Below, piece after piece: positions 27,903-40,779 of a DNA stretch of 64,000 bases. Source of the DNA: Lagopus muta (taxonomy: Eukaryota > Chordata > Aves > Galliformes > Phasianidae); the NCBI RefSeq assembly GCF_023343835.1, contig NC_064439.1, positions 20,035,433 to 20,099,432 on the forward strand, written 5' to 3'. The notes below the pieces were generated by a model. The model searched no databases and was not told the DNA's origin. It saw only the letters and a program-made list of their open reading frames with translations. Positions within the stretch are counted from its first letter, which is position 1; each line of letters starts with the position of its first letter. The position numbers and the translations under genes are program-made.

Positions 27903-28183
27903 TGAGATGGGGTTGGCCTCTTTTCCCTGGTAACACCAAAAGGATGACAGGTAATGGCTATAAGACAGGGGAGGTTCAGGTTGAGTATCAGGAAAAAATC
28001 CTCCTCAGAAAGAGCGGTGAGGCAGTGGCACAGGCTGCCCAGGAAGGTGCTGGAGTCACCATCCCTGGAGAAACATGTAGATGTGGCACTGAGGAATATG
28101 ATCAGTGGGTGCCATGGGGATGGGTTGACAGTTGGACCAAGTGATCCTAGTGGTCTTTTCAGCTTTAATGATTCTATGATTCT
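27903..28183 (+). mobile_element. CR1 LINE fragment (plus strand, with 3' tail)
   Basis: Sense-strand CR1 3' region of about 280 bases. Recognisable blocks in order are GGGGTTGGCCTCTTTTCCC, GGGGAGGTTCAGGTTGAGTA, GCACAGGCTGCCCAGGAAGG, GTCACCATCCCTGGAG, GTAGATGTGGCACTGAGG and GATCCTAGTGGTCTTTTC, ending in AATGATTCTATGATTCT, the diagnostic CR1 3' microsatellite. It is 5'-truncated and noncoding. Confidence 0.92.
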
Positions 28184-28489
28184 CTCCCCACTCCTGCTGA
28201 GCTGGGAAAAATGAGAGAAGCTGGAGTCAGCCTCCCTCATAGCCACCTCAGTGCCATGGCCACCATTCTCTGTAAGGCTTGTAACAGCAACATCTGCTTT
28301 GAGAGATGAAGGTGGAAAAATGATCTCTCCAAAACCCTTGAAGCCTAGGTTTGGGGGAACACAGAATATCTGTGTGTAATTACCAAGACAGCTGTGAAAA
28401 CCGGGCCACCCAGCACAGCCTCAGAGCCAGAGCCTGAGTGCAGGCTGCTATGAGAAATAATGCAGTGCATCCACTTCTGCACAGAAGTT

Positions 28490-28870
28490 TTCTGTTCTTG
28501 TAAACCAAATGAAATTAATCATTACAGTTATCTACAGGCTGTTCTATAAAATCAATAAGTTCTAGCACTGCATAGCAATCAAAATATGACAGGCACTTAA
28601 ACTTTGCCAACTCGATCCAATTAATGATATCTTCGTTAGAAAACAGTCATTTTTATAGAGTCGGTTGACTCTTCAAGGACTATAATATAAGCTAGCTATA
28701 AGCTCATTGATTTTTACTTTATGATTTCCAGTTGAAAGCAAACAGAGATCACTCGCTTTATAAAACTGTGAAAATGTGTGTATTTAACATACCGATATTA
28801 TTTATAAGCAGCAGATAATATTTAAGTGCCTCTTGTACGCTTTGATAAAAGTCGTCCATGAATTCAGCCC
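28490..28870. promoter_or_regulatory. AT-rich block, candidate conserved noncoding element
   Basis: About 380 bases of complex, non-repetitive AT-rich sequence with homeodomain-type cores (ATTAATCATTA, CCAATTAATGATATC) and palindromic AGCTAGCT. It resembles vertebrate developmental enhancers in texture, but nothing here proves conservation or activity. Confidence 0.2.
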
Positions 28871-30517
28871 TCTCAGATGTTCAGAGGATGTTCTCCTACA
28901 TTATTACCACCATCGTTTGTCTTGCATCTCTGACATGCAACTTTTTATGCAGGAATATTCTGTTAAAGAGGCTTGTTGGTGGAGGGCAGTGTGAATACCT
29001 ATGAGGTGTCAATGGAAAACAAGTGTCTTGTTCATGCTGGCATCTCCATAAATTCCAGTGTGGCTCTCCCATCTTCTCACATGACAGCTTGGGAGTTTGC
29101 AAGGCGGAAGGGTGACCAGCAGGACCTATGGAAACACAAACTGGGATCATACTGCAGGAAAAGAAAGATATCGGGGGAGTACAGGTAGGGAAAATCTTAT
29201 AGGATGGTAAAGATATCTTGTGGCAGCGGGTAGATTTGTTTTAGAGTAGGGATTGGAGAGAAGAGAAGGACACCAGGGCTCACCAGGTGCTTGTGAAGCT
29301 CAAGATGGCTTGGCAAATAAAAAGTAAAAGATGGCAAAAACATCAGTCAGGAGGTGAGCATGAAACCCAGCTCCCGTCCAAAGATTTCACTTTCCAGGAG
29401 CACCCAGGTTCCCAGAGATGGATGATGTCTGGGACCTAAAGGGAATTTCAGACTTCCTGAGCTGATGTTGATGGAGTTAACACAGACTTAACCACAGTCT
29501 CGCTGTCAGGGCTCAGTGTCTCCTGCCTTCAGTAAATGCATGGAACAAATCAATTTAACCACCAGGGTGGTGCCAATCCTGAGTCCTCAGAACAGGACAG
29601 TGAGTTTCACGCCTGAGCCAAGCTGACGGCTTGGCCGTGCCCTCACCTCCCCTTGCACTTTTTCCCTTTACTCGTGGCCAAATGATCATTTCTAATGTAT
29701 TCTCTCAGGGGAGATGATGGCCAGGCCTGGTGGGAGCATGGGTGGGTTGTGTCTGATGTGCATGCTGCAAAGCAAACTTCACTCAACCAGGGGGCTTCCT
29801 CTTGCCCCAAGTTTCCATGCAAACTCCAAAAGACAGGCTCTTGCAGTTGAATACAGAAAAGCAAATCTATCAACAGTGGCAGGAACACTGAGGTAAATCA
29901 CATCAGTACCACACATCTCTTAGTAACAATCGTGAGCAAGGCAGCAATATTAGTGAGCGCAAAATAAGCCAATAATGGCAAGTGCTTGGATTTTAGTAAT
30001 TTATTATCATTAATAGGAAGCTCTTGTTAGAAGTCTGAATCTGAGAGGGGAGAATGGGCTGTCTTGCTTTGTTCCCATCAACCCCTTTATGTCCCCAGAA
30101 TTCTGAAAGGACTCCAGGGAATAAAGAGCAATAAAGACCTACAGTTTCAAAGATAAAGATGAAAAATGAAAAGAGGAGAAAGTTTTGTTTCCTTTCCAAA
30201 GGTGTGAGTCTGCCTTCAGTCTGGCTACAGAAGAGCTGGGAAAGGCCAGTAGGCAGCCAGGACCATCATCACCAAGAGCACATGTGCCTGGACTGTGCAC
30301 ATGTATGGCTGGCACTCCACAGCCAGAGGCACTTGCAGGGATTGCAAGACATGAAAGGCTTCGTGCCCAGGAGCTGGGATCTTCAGGGAGGCAAACTGTA
30401 CAAATCACAGTAGGAGAGATGGTCTCCATCCTCCTGGTGTTCCTTCCCCTTCCTCCATGGGTTCTAAATGCTGGAAGAGATATAACAAAGTGAATAATTG
30501 GATAAATCTCAAGACAA

Positions 30518-30540
30518 TTTTTTTTTTTTTTTTTTTTTTT
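30518..30540. repeat. (T)23 homopolymer
   Basis: Twenty-three consecutive T followed by GACAG. No associated retroposon body was recognised. Confidence 0.9.
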
Positions 30541-33500
30541 GACAGTGTTGAAGTCAGGCAGGTTAATAACAACTCCTCAAATCAACAGGAGGGAAAGGGA
30601 AGGAAAAAAAAGCAGTGACAAGGAAAGTAGATTAACAGGCTGCACCTAAGGGAGCCCTCCCTGGGTCAAAGGAACTGGTATGCAACCAGTATCATTTAAC
30701 AAACATTGAGGTTCGCCTGGGGCAGAAAATCTTTTCTTTTCTGGCTAGAATTAAGTGTGAGCACGTGTGGTAGAGACCTCAGTGCATCTGCTGCTCCCCA
30801 AATGTGGGCTGATGGTTGCAGGCTCTGCTTCCCAATGAGGATATACAAGTCACTCTGTCTGTGAGGAAACACCACAGAGAGCTGTTGCTTGGGGCAAACT
30901 CCTTGTGAAAGTGGGTGGTGGCATCCAGCAGGCCACAGCTGTGCCCTCAGCTATTACTTCCTTATCTCCTCACCCCACGAGAGGCCTTCCCCAGCTTCAC
31001 ACAGCCAAGGCAGCAAGATGCCCCTATCAGGAGTAGTGAGAGACAGCAATGGGAGATCATCGTGGAGAGGAGGATGTGCAGAAGCCTTCTTAGTAATTCA
31101 CTGCTCCCAATAATATCATATCAGTAATCCCCTCTAAAGTACAGTTGTGACTGTAGCCTGGCAATTTCTTTGCCTTTTGCCTTAAACCAGTTGTAAACTG
31201 AGATAATCTGTTTCTGTGGGAATCACACATCTATGTGCTCCTCAAATCGACCGTTTTTGCACCTTGTCTTAACTCCTGTGCCCTTTCACTCACACTGGAA
31301 TATAAAGAAACCAGAAATAGTTTGTTACTCAGGCCTGCTTTGCTGGCTACCAACACCACAGCAGACATTTCTAGCAGGAAGGCAAGCCAATCTGGTCAAA
31401 GCTCTTCAACACCTTCAAGTGTTACAGCCCGTATCTCCAGGGCTTCATGGTATCTTTAGTTAGTGGAGCACAGTATGCCACTACAGGAGACCAAGGAGGC
31501 CAGCAGTCTTGCTCTGCTAACAGGGATCACCCCAAAGTATGCTAAAGAGCACGATAACACGGGGTTACATTTAGGGATAGCAGGAAGAAGTTCAATGAAG
31601 CTGTGTGCTACATTGGAAGCATATATGTAACATTGTGTTACTATGTAACATGACCTAGCAATTCTCTGTACTGAAACACCGGTCTGGCTTCTAAGCAACC
31701 CCATGGCCCAGGTACCAGCTTTCTGACCCACCCCAGCTGCAGAACTGCCAGAAGCAGGTTTGCTGTGCCACCCGCCTCAGTTATTATCAGGCAAGGCTTC
31801 CACCTGCTCCCCTCCTGCCTCAACTTGCACAGCAGCTGTGCTGGAAAGGGTGGAGGCCTTTATATGTGGTCTGCAGCAGCACTGCTCAACAAATTTGAGC
31901 ATGAGTGTGAGGGGGTGTGTTGTGTTTTTCTCAGCTATCTTCTGCTTCAGCATTACTGGGCAGCAGTGGAGGCTTAGCTAACTTTGAGGATGTGTTCCTG
32001 CAGGGTCTCTGGCTTGCTGATGTCTGGTGCAGGGGTGGCTCTGAGAGCTGTGGGACAAGGGCTGGGCTTCAGCCGGCCCTGGGGGAGCCTCATGGCAGCA
32101 CTCTGCATCAGGCCTCATCCTGAAGGCTGCCACCTCTGCCCTGCAGGGATTGCCATGAGCCAGGCTCTTTGAAGTGTATCTCCTCTGTACCCAGGCCTGT
32201 GTTAAAAGCAGTGTTCTCACATTGCTGAGAGTCAGGCCTCTTCTTGAGGTGTCTGATAACGGCTAAAGGCGCCATATCGGCCCCTGCAGCTCTTCCTTCA
32301 CAAAGGATGTCCCTCCAGTAAGAGAGGTTCACCAAAAAGCTGAAGTATTTCCTCTGAAATCCCCTTCTGGACAGTGCAGAGGTCTTTAATCCAGTGCTGT
32401 GTGCTCTGCTATGAACATCACATTTCCTTTGATAACGGCTCCTCCCAGGCCCTCTGTGAGGTGATACGGAGTCGCTCCTTGGGCACAGGCGGTTGGGCTG
32501 TGCTAATGCAAAGATGCTTGAAGCTCTGGTGTCGCCACTATCATGTTTAGGCATTATTATCTGGGTGCATACCATCCCTGAGGCAGGCTGTGGTAGCTGA
32601 GAGCAGCTGAGGAGGAATATGAACAATTATGTAAAGGGGGTCTGATCAATAGTTGCCTGAGCTGGGGGCTTGGTCACCTTGAATCACTCACCCAACGCAG
32701 CTGCCCTACTGCCTGTGTGGTGCTGGCACCTACACAGTAATTCATAAAATGCTGCTGAAACTGGGGAAAACAACAGCCAGTTTCATTAGCAAGCTGTCTG
32801 AAGTAACTGCTTTGATTATGGGGTAAGGCAAGGAACAGAAGTAATGCAGTTTCCTTGCAGCATTTTTGATATTCTGTTGGTATTTCTAAGATTTCTCATC
32901 TCCTGTCATGCCGAAACATCCATCTTCAGATGCAGTGAAAACCCACAAGCTGGCAGAGAAGTCAAAAATTTGTCCTCATCTGCTGTCTGTGATCCAGTCA
33001 AATGTTTCAGCCCAGCAACTCCTGAGCATCTCATCCCTTTGGCAGTTTGCTCGAGTGAGTCCACTTGTCCCAAGTTTTTCTGCTCCTCTCGTGCTGTTTC
33101 TCAGATAATGGCTGTGTTTGAAGAGGGCTTCACCATGTGCTTGCAGCAAATGAACATCAAGAGCTTTCAAGGTGCTCTGTGAAGAGGTTTTTAAACCACT
33201 GTGCAGCTGGAGGAAAAAAACCAAAAGATATTGAAAGTAAAAGTAGTATGGCACAGCTGTTATACCTCACAGAAACACAGCAACAAAAACCTGAGGGGTG
33301 CAGGAGGACCGAGTTAAATGGAACTACAGGATGGTGCCAGTGGGGAGAATGCAGAACCCGATTCATTTCTCAGAAAGAAAAAGAAGGGAAATATATTGTA
33401 ATTCTGTGCAAAAATCTGAAGCAGAATATACCTTCCAGCTGTTGATTGTTTTTTCCTGAGCTGGTGAACAGAATAATTCCTATGGAAAAAACAGGGCAAA

Positions 33501-34227
33501 GATGGGAAGAAAACATATTAGTAAATCAGAATACATTTGTCAATCCAAATCACTGAGCCTTAAAAAAAAGATGGAATACAAATAACATTCATAGTGTAAT
33601 CCACATCCATCCATGCAGGTTTACAAGGTGCTGGGGCACTTATGAGCAGAGGGAGGCTTTTGGAGGGGCAGAGGAATGAGTTTTGGGGTTGTGCAGCAGC
33701 TTCTCTCTGGGCAGCAGCCTGGCCCCAGCCATGCACAGCTCACACTGAGCACCTCAGTGCTGGTGTGGGAATGGCAGCACCGAGTGCACTGTGCTGGGGA
33801 GGAACAGGTACCATGTCTGGAGGGGAGCTCACCTCTGTGATCTCTGTGGATCAAGAAGTCCTAAATAGAAGGATTTTTTTTCAAGTGTGAACAATCACAC
33901 TTTTTGGCTTTAACAGAGAATATACTTCATTCATATCAAAATTTGGTAACATTGTGTGAAACATATTGTGTATTCCAGCATACAGTTCATAAGCAAAAAG
34001 CTGGTGCTGCGGCTCTCTGAAATCCCCCAGGTAATTGCATGTAATTTTAGAACTGGTGGAACAGCGGATGCCCTGAATTAACTACAGCAATTAGAAACTG
34101 ATTTTGTGTTGCTGGCACAGCCCTGAATGTGGACACTGCCAGCAGACAGAGTGCTGTGATTGAGCTTGGCTGTAGCTGGGCAGCAGGCTGAACTGATTTG
34201 GCTGGGCAAGTTGGTGTTGAGCTGTGG

Positions 34228-34281
34228 TAACTGGAGTGCTGGTGTAACTAACTGGGGTACTGGTGTAACCAAGGTGCTGGG
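34228..34281 (+). repeat. Short degenerate tandem repeat (~17-21 bp x3)
   Basis: Three adjacent copies of a unit like TAACTGGAGTGCTGGTG, TAACTAACTGGGGTACTGGTG, TAACCAAGGTGCTGGGG. Local duplication in intergenic DNA with no recognised function. Confidence 0.6.
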
Positions 34282-35554
34282 GCTGTTTAACATTGCACCT
34301 GGCACTGCTGCTGGAGGCATTTCTCTTTGATGCGAGGGTTTCTTTCAAGGCCAGGCATCCTTAATTCCTGACTGGAAGTTGTAAGAAGCTGCAGTGGATG
34401 TTTCTCCAGCTATTGCTTGGGCATGCTCTTCTTCTTACCTCTTCTCATGTGACAAAACAACAGTAATACCCTGCACTTTGGTAGGCAAAAATCTCCTTTG
34501 CAGCAGGCAAAGGAGCTATCAATCTCTTCTCTTTTCCCTACAGTAGCTATGAAATCATGTATCTATATCTCCTGTATTTTTTTTTTTCTTTTAAATACGT
34601 CTTTCCTTTGGAAAGAGGCTCTTCTGGGACTTTGAATCTGCCTGGCTTCAGAGGGTGATGTTACCAGAGCCCTTGGATATACAGAGATTGTGCCTTGCCA
34701 AGCAGCAGCCAGCGCTCCCCTTGCAGACGAAACAAAGCCAGTCCCATTTTCCCTGTGGTCCCACATCCCAGTGAGCTGCTGCTTTCCTGGCATAAGTGGG
34801 CAGCCCCACTCTTGGCCATTCTGTGAGCCTGAAAGCCTCAGAGCAGCAAAGGGGAGCAGTCAAGGAGAGCTGTGTTAATTGTCTTGAGTAGAGGATCCTT
34901 TAGGTCTTTGCCAGTTTTTATCAAAGCATAAAAAGCAATTATTAAAATTAATGCAATTTACCATGTGTTCTACTTCTAGCAAAGCTATTTTTGGCATGGG
35001 TTGCCATCTGTCCCATTCAGCAAGCTCAGACGCAGACTTTTGCTCTCAGTTCCACTTCCCACAGCCCTCACGTGGAGTGAGACAGGCACACGCCTGCTTG
35101 CAGAATCAAGTACCTCACCTGCAGTGCTTAACTCACCAGAACATTGTCCATTATCTGGTGGTGAGAGTCCTCTGCATGGAAAACACTTCTTTGTTTTTCT
35201 CCTTTGCTCTCAGATGATGTCCTTCATCTGAGGTGGGTGGGTCAGTGAGGGTGATGCTCTTTCCCAGACCTTGCAGCCATGGAGCTGCAAAGACAACACA
35301 GGGGAGCAGCTAGAAAGGATGCGCATTGCTTGTCTCTCTGCCCAGAGACATGCCCTGGCACTGCCCAATATTTCAGTATTGGCACAGTATTTGAATCCAG
35401 CAGCATAGCTGTGACCTGTCCCACCACGCTACTCTTTCCTTCCTTCTTGCTTCAGCTTATGGAATTCAATTCTATAAAATACAAATGATGCTGTTTTTCT
35501 CAGCTGAGAGCTGGAAAGTCAGGTCCTGGCCTTTTGTAACTCTTTCTAGTTCTT

Positions 35555-35643
35555 TAGGGACATGGTTCAGTGGGTATGGTGCTGATGGGATGACAGACTA
35601 GATGATCTTAGAGGTTTTTTCCAGCTTTAATGATTCTATGACT
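35555..35643 (+). mobile_element. Short CR1 LINE 3'-end fragment (plus strand)
   Basis: GGGACATGGTTCAGTGGGTA, GACTAGATGATCTTAGAGG and CCAGCTTTAATGATTCTATG match the sense 3' end of CR1 with its terminal ATTCTATG. About 90 bases remain. It lies 130 bases upstream of an LTR copy. Confidence 0.88.
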
Positions 35644-35776
35644 CACTCTTATAAAAGCATCAGCAGAGCCAAGCATTAGAATACCTTGTCCCCAGGTGTT
35701 CACAAAATACTTTGCTGGGGGCTTCAAACTGAGCCAAACTGTGTCCATTTACTGAGAGAAGACCAACTTTTCAATC

Positions 35777-36101
35777 TGTTTGGGAACTGTTGAGTCACAG
35801 CCTGATTGCTCACCTGAGGAAAGGACTTGTCAGCCCTGGGAGCACAGGTGAAGGCAATTCAGCTGAGTGACCAGAAGGGGTGGAGCCTGGCTGCACCTCT
35901 CTTAGACCCCATTTAAGGGCTGACTGCCACTGGCAAAGGGTCTCTGGTTGGAGATCCTTCCTTTGTGCAGTCTTTTCTTTGAGCCTACATTTTTGGAAAT
36001 GGGTGAGCACCTTTACTCTTCCTCTGAAATACAATTCTATCTGTACTGGTCCCCTTGTTGCTACATTCCTGTGTTGTCCTTCCACTGCATTAATCTGTCC
36101 A
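35777..36101 (+). mobile_element. Diverged solo LTR, older copy of the 36.6/54.2-kb family
   Basis: It shares ordered blocks with the LTRs at 36641 and 54221: TTTGGGAACTGTTGAGTCA, GCCTGATTGCTCACCTGAGG, GGGAGCACAGGTGAAGGCAA, GTGGAGCCTGGCTGCACC, CCATTTAAGGGCTG and GGGTGAGCACC. The left end (TGTTTGGG) aligns well with the TGTATGG start of the others. The right end is only approximate, and no target-site duplication could be seen. It is clearly more diverged than the other two, so presumably an older insertion. It contains no coding region. Confidence 0.7.
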
Positions 36102-36640
36102 ACTGCTATGTGGTCTGACTGGAGTCAGTAGAAACCAAATCACTTAAGCTTTTGTGTTACTGAAGATGAAAACGGTGCACAGAGAACAAGTTATGTCCAA
36201 GAATATTGGAGGCGAAGCCCTGAGTCCTGGTCAGTGTCTGTGGGATGGGGGTGTTCAAAGTGCTCTCAGAAGGAGACCTGGGGAACTAGTGCAAGGTTCT
36301 GAGCATGCGGGAAAACTACAACTATGGACAGCCAGCAAAGGAAACTTCTGAGTGAGTGGGTGTCAGAAACAGAAAGGATGACTGAGTCCATCCTCACACC
36401 ACTTGTCTGAAGCTGGGCAGATAAATGAGGTTGCTCTAGAGATGTGGAGTTGTGGTGAGCCAGTTAAATCTCTGCTTATTGGATTTTTTTAAAAAAGAAA
36501 TTGGCATTTTTAACTGTTCACTGAGCACAGCAAGAGGAAGGAAAGTACAGATGTAACAGTGTCGTTGAGATACCTACTTATTGGCTTTCAGCTAGTTACC
36601 TATTTGCACTTCACAATGCAGGAAGTTGTAATAAATGGAG

Positions 36641-36936
36641 TGTATGGAAACTGCTGAATCATGGCCTGAACCTCTGATTGATCACCTGAGGCGAGCACTG
36701 AGTCAGCTATGGGAGCACAGGTGGAGGCAATTCACCTGTGCTGCTGGAATGGGGGGAGCCTGGCTGCACCTCTTCCAGACCCATTTAAGAGCTGGCTACC
36801 CCTTCTCTGGAGTTTCATAGCGTAGCCCAGGATACGGGTAAGCATTCTATCTATTCTTTTTTGGTGTAATTACTGCGTAGCCAAACTCTCTGGTATACTT
36901 CATAACTATAACATCTGTACATTCATTGATTATACA
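36641..36936 (+). mobile_element. Solo LTR, ERVL-like (TSD TGGAG)
   Basis: A 296-bp element begins TGTATGGAAACTGC and ends CATTGATTATACA, so it has the TG...CA ends of an LTR and a short terminal inverted repeat TGTAT/ATACA. It is flanked by a perfect 5-bp direct repeat TGGAG (36636-36640 and 36937-36941). A TATA-like CCATTTAAGAGC sits near the middle, followed by a donor-like GGGTAAGC. A close relative lies at 54221. A 5-bp duplication fits class III (ERVL-type) retroviral integration, though other classes are possible. No internal viral sequence adjoins it, so it is a solo LTR left by recombination. Confidence 0.88.
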
Positions 36937-39900
36937 TGGAGTGGGAAGAAACAGTAGCGATGTAATTAAGAACAGAAAGCTATTAACAGATATGTTAAAT
37001 GCAGAATAGAAGCCTAACGACCGAGAAAAGATCTGTGGTATAATCCTTAAGGAGACAATTAAATGCACGAAGAAGGAGCTCTGACTCGAGGTCTGCAGGC
37101 TTGCACTGCTCTATGGGTGGATCTCACAGCATCCATGCCTGGCAGTGTGACAGCACGTAGCTTTCTGCTTGCTGTCCTTCCTGAATGGAGGAGTCTGAGT
37201 GGCAATTTAGCAGCAAATTAGTTTGTGTGGAGAGCGGTTAGCATTCCTACCTGGTGGGAGACAAATGTTGGTGGAGCAGTTACTGGGCGAGATGTCAAGA
37301 GGAAGAATTTGGCTGGGGCCATCTTGAGGTCACTGCTGCATTTGTTGAAGCGCTAGGACTCTTCCTGCATGTGGACTCTCTGCTTTGTGCTCTTCCTTTC
37401 TTCCTCAAAATTAATTTTCCAAACAGTGCCCAAATATGCCTAATGTACTGCTATCCCAATGTAACTGCTGGACGTGCTGTTCCCTGGAAGTGATATTTCC
37501 TCTGCAGTTCTTGCCCCCAGCAGCTCCCTGTCTCACCCTGCTCAGAGGCACTTCTCTCTCCTTGTGTCCTTTCTCTGATTCCCTTCAGCACTCAGTGAGA
37601 AGCAGCATTTGCCAGGATACTCCATGCACATTCTTTGCATTTCATTCTCTCTCCCAGGCATTAAGCTTGATAAAAGATTCTTGCCTCTTCTAGATGTTTA
37701 AAGACTGACACTGGTGATTTAAAGTTAATTAAACAAAAGATCTCAGGTTAAAATTCTGTTCTCCCAAAGACTGGGGAAACTCTAGCATGTGCTCAATGAG
37801 CTGCATAGTAATATGAGAGTGAGTGTGCCTTCTAGGCCAATGGAGCTGCCCATGTGTGAAGTGCAAACACAATTTGGCACTCTGTCAATTAGCTCTGTGG
37901 AGTAACTGTGTGTATGGCAGTGGTTGAGAATATTGTCACAGAATATTGAGTATATCATCCTGCTCTTTTTGGTTATATTTCAGCCATAAAATACAAAATG
38001 GCAGCTTGCTGAGCTGTAGTAACCGCAAGGCTCAGTGTTCTGCTCTGATTCCAGCAAAAACATGAGGAGTTTTGTGTGCATGCATGTGCATGGGGCTGGG
38101 GAGGAGGGGGTTGTAAACATATGTATAATGTCTTACTGTATGCAAGGAAAATTCTGGCTAGGATTTCATCCCTCTGGAGAGAGAAATCCTCAGTCCCCAG
38201 ACACACTCTTCAGCCAGTCACATTCTTCTTCTCACCTGGCAGCTTTTGGGCTTGTACAGTAATTGAGCATCCTAGATTTTTTTTTAACTGCATAGAAGAA
38301 ATACCAACAGCCTCGCTAAAAAAAATGTGTAATATAATAAAATAGCATAAGAACACATACGAGTCTTAGAAGGTGATAAAGACTTTGGTTTTTCCTCTCT
38401 AGTCTGTATTGTTTCAGTTGTTGTTGCTAAATGCACAAACACAGGTTGAGTTCACAATTATTGAAATTATAGTTACATCCATATAGAATAGCCTAATAAT
38501 AATAATGACATCAGCAGTGCACAAAGCTGAGAAACATACACTATGGTTTCCTGGCATGGCTCATATCTCTACAGTGCTGTGAGGAAATGTTTGTTCCCCC
38601 TCCTCACTGTGGAGGCATAACCCATCCCTTTTAGGGAAGAGTGCATCTGTGGGATCCTTCTGTGCTTTGCAACTCTCCAAAAGCACCATAAACAGTGAAT
38701 TCTGATCCCATGCACGTGTGTCAACTTCTCAGCTGAATCTTTTTCAGTGGAGCAATCCTGGTTTGTGATGGATCAGACCAATACAGCAGCACAGTTTTTA
38801 TTAGCAGTGCAAGGGTAAGTATTACAAAGTCTCAAGAGCAGTTGCTGCTACAATAACTGAGGGCTCAGCATCTTGCAGGATCATGCCAAATTCCACTGTG
38901 TGCCATTTTCTTGTAAAGAAGACTGCTTGGGATCAAAGAGCCTTTTGCTTTAACAAATGAAACCTACAGAAAGGAAAATGAATTATCAGAAATAATTGCA
39001 ATTTGCTAAGTAAATTATGCCAGTAACTACTTCAGAAATCAATAATTGGGCACAATAAGAAGATTGGTTGAGGAGATGGTAGAAGAAAAAATAAATCTCA
39101 TGGGCAACTTGCCACTCTTGGGATTTTAATTCTGAGTTTTCCACTCCCAGCTATCCATCCTTATTGCCCATCCATCAACCTCCTGATGAATATAAAGGAC
39201 TATGATATGACACACCAGAAGATTGCTGGGTTGGTATAACAATGGAAAGGGAGTCCTTTGGATCTGGAGGACACAGGGTAAATTGCCAATGTCAGTTTAG
39301 GAAAGCTGGTCTCTGCTTTGGATTTTTCCCTGCAATATCTCTCTTTAACCATCTAGTAACCATTTCAAAGGTAACTGGAATTGTACTTGTGGCCAAATAG
39401 CCTGGAAATCTCCTTCTGATTGACTCTAACGACTGACATAGTTTGTAATAGAAGTGCAACGTGATTTATGCCTTTGCTTACTGGTATAGTTTTAAGCAGG
39501 CACAAAGTGGTTGTTTAATCTCACTCTCATGTTAGAGGCATTTATCTTCTATCTCTTTGTCTTTGCTGTTTACATCTTCATAAGAATTCCGGCACTGCAC
39601 CCTTTGCCATTAGCAATACTCTTTGATTGAACTGCACTTATGAATACCTGTATATTTGGGGGTTATTAATGAATGTTGTGAGTTCTTCTGTCTGCCTGCT
39701 TATGACAGATTATCTGCAGTGGATTTTGATCAAGAGGGAGCTAAAGGTGGGGGTCAAGGAGAAAGCCTACATGAAAAACATTTCAACCACTAGCATGCTT
39801 AACAAGGTGGTTGCAGAAGCCAAGACCTCATCACCACAAGAGTGATGAGTTACCATGCCTGCTTTACAAGAGCAGCAGTGGGGAGGGAGAAAGGCCCAGT

Positions 39901-40779
39901 TGGCCCATACCAAGTGAGAGCTGGAGCCTGCCACGAGCAGGCACTGTCATGGTCTCTGGGGCACTGGATGCCCAGGCTACTGTGAAGAAAGCTATGTAAA
40001 ATAATTCATTGTTTTTAAAGCCATTTCTGGAAATGTAGTGCATTTACCAGCAAATCGAGGCATTTATGGAGAGGCATTCACCAGCTGGTGCAAGCTACTG
40101 CTCGCTGACAGTTGCACAGTTCTGCTGCTCTTAGTGATCTCTTCAGAAACCATCTGAGTGACAACTCCCTTGAGGAGAGCAGGGGCCAGTGCTTTGCAGG
40201 GAGGCAGATCAGAGAAGGGGCTGAGCAGGTACAGCTCTGCCCAGACAGCACAACACTGACCTTGGTTAACAAGTACAGCTCCCACAGTTGCATACCGTCA
40301 CCAACACAACAACTATCAGCTGCTCAAGGACCACTGGTACTGGAAAACTGTATCAGTAATGCTACCAAAAAGTATCTTCGAGTTCAAAGTACATCCCACG
40401 TGCATTGCAACAGCTTTGTGTTTGGCGCCTTTGGGGATGGGGAGGGGAGGAAGGGGATGGAAGACAAAGGCAGAGGCAGGCTTGCAGGCATGTGTGCAAG
40501 GAGAGGAGAAATGTGCAGGAGCAGCTTTCATGTTTGCAGCTGATGGCTAATCTCTGGAATAAACAGGGGCTCTTGCAATCATGAATACCTTTTATGCTCA
40601 GTTCCTGTTAAGTAGGTTAACAATTACCAAGTATCATCTGAGACTATTTTATAGCCATAAAATTGGTCAGTTAGATGTGTAATTTTTAGTTTTGCTGCGT
40701 TGAAGACTTCTTTTTACATACACAATCTTCAGTGATTCACCTGTCAGAACATAATTTGGGTACTGATCTTTTCATTTTA

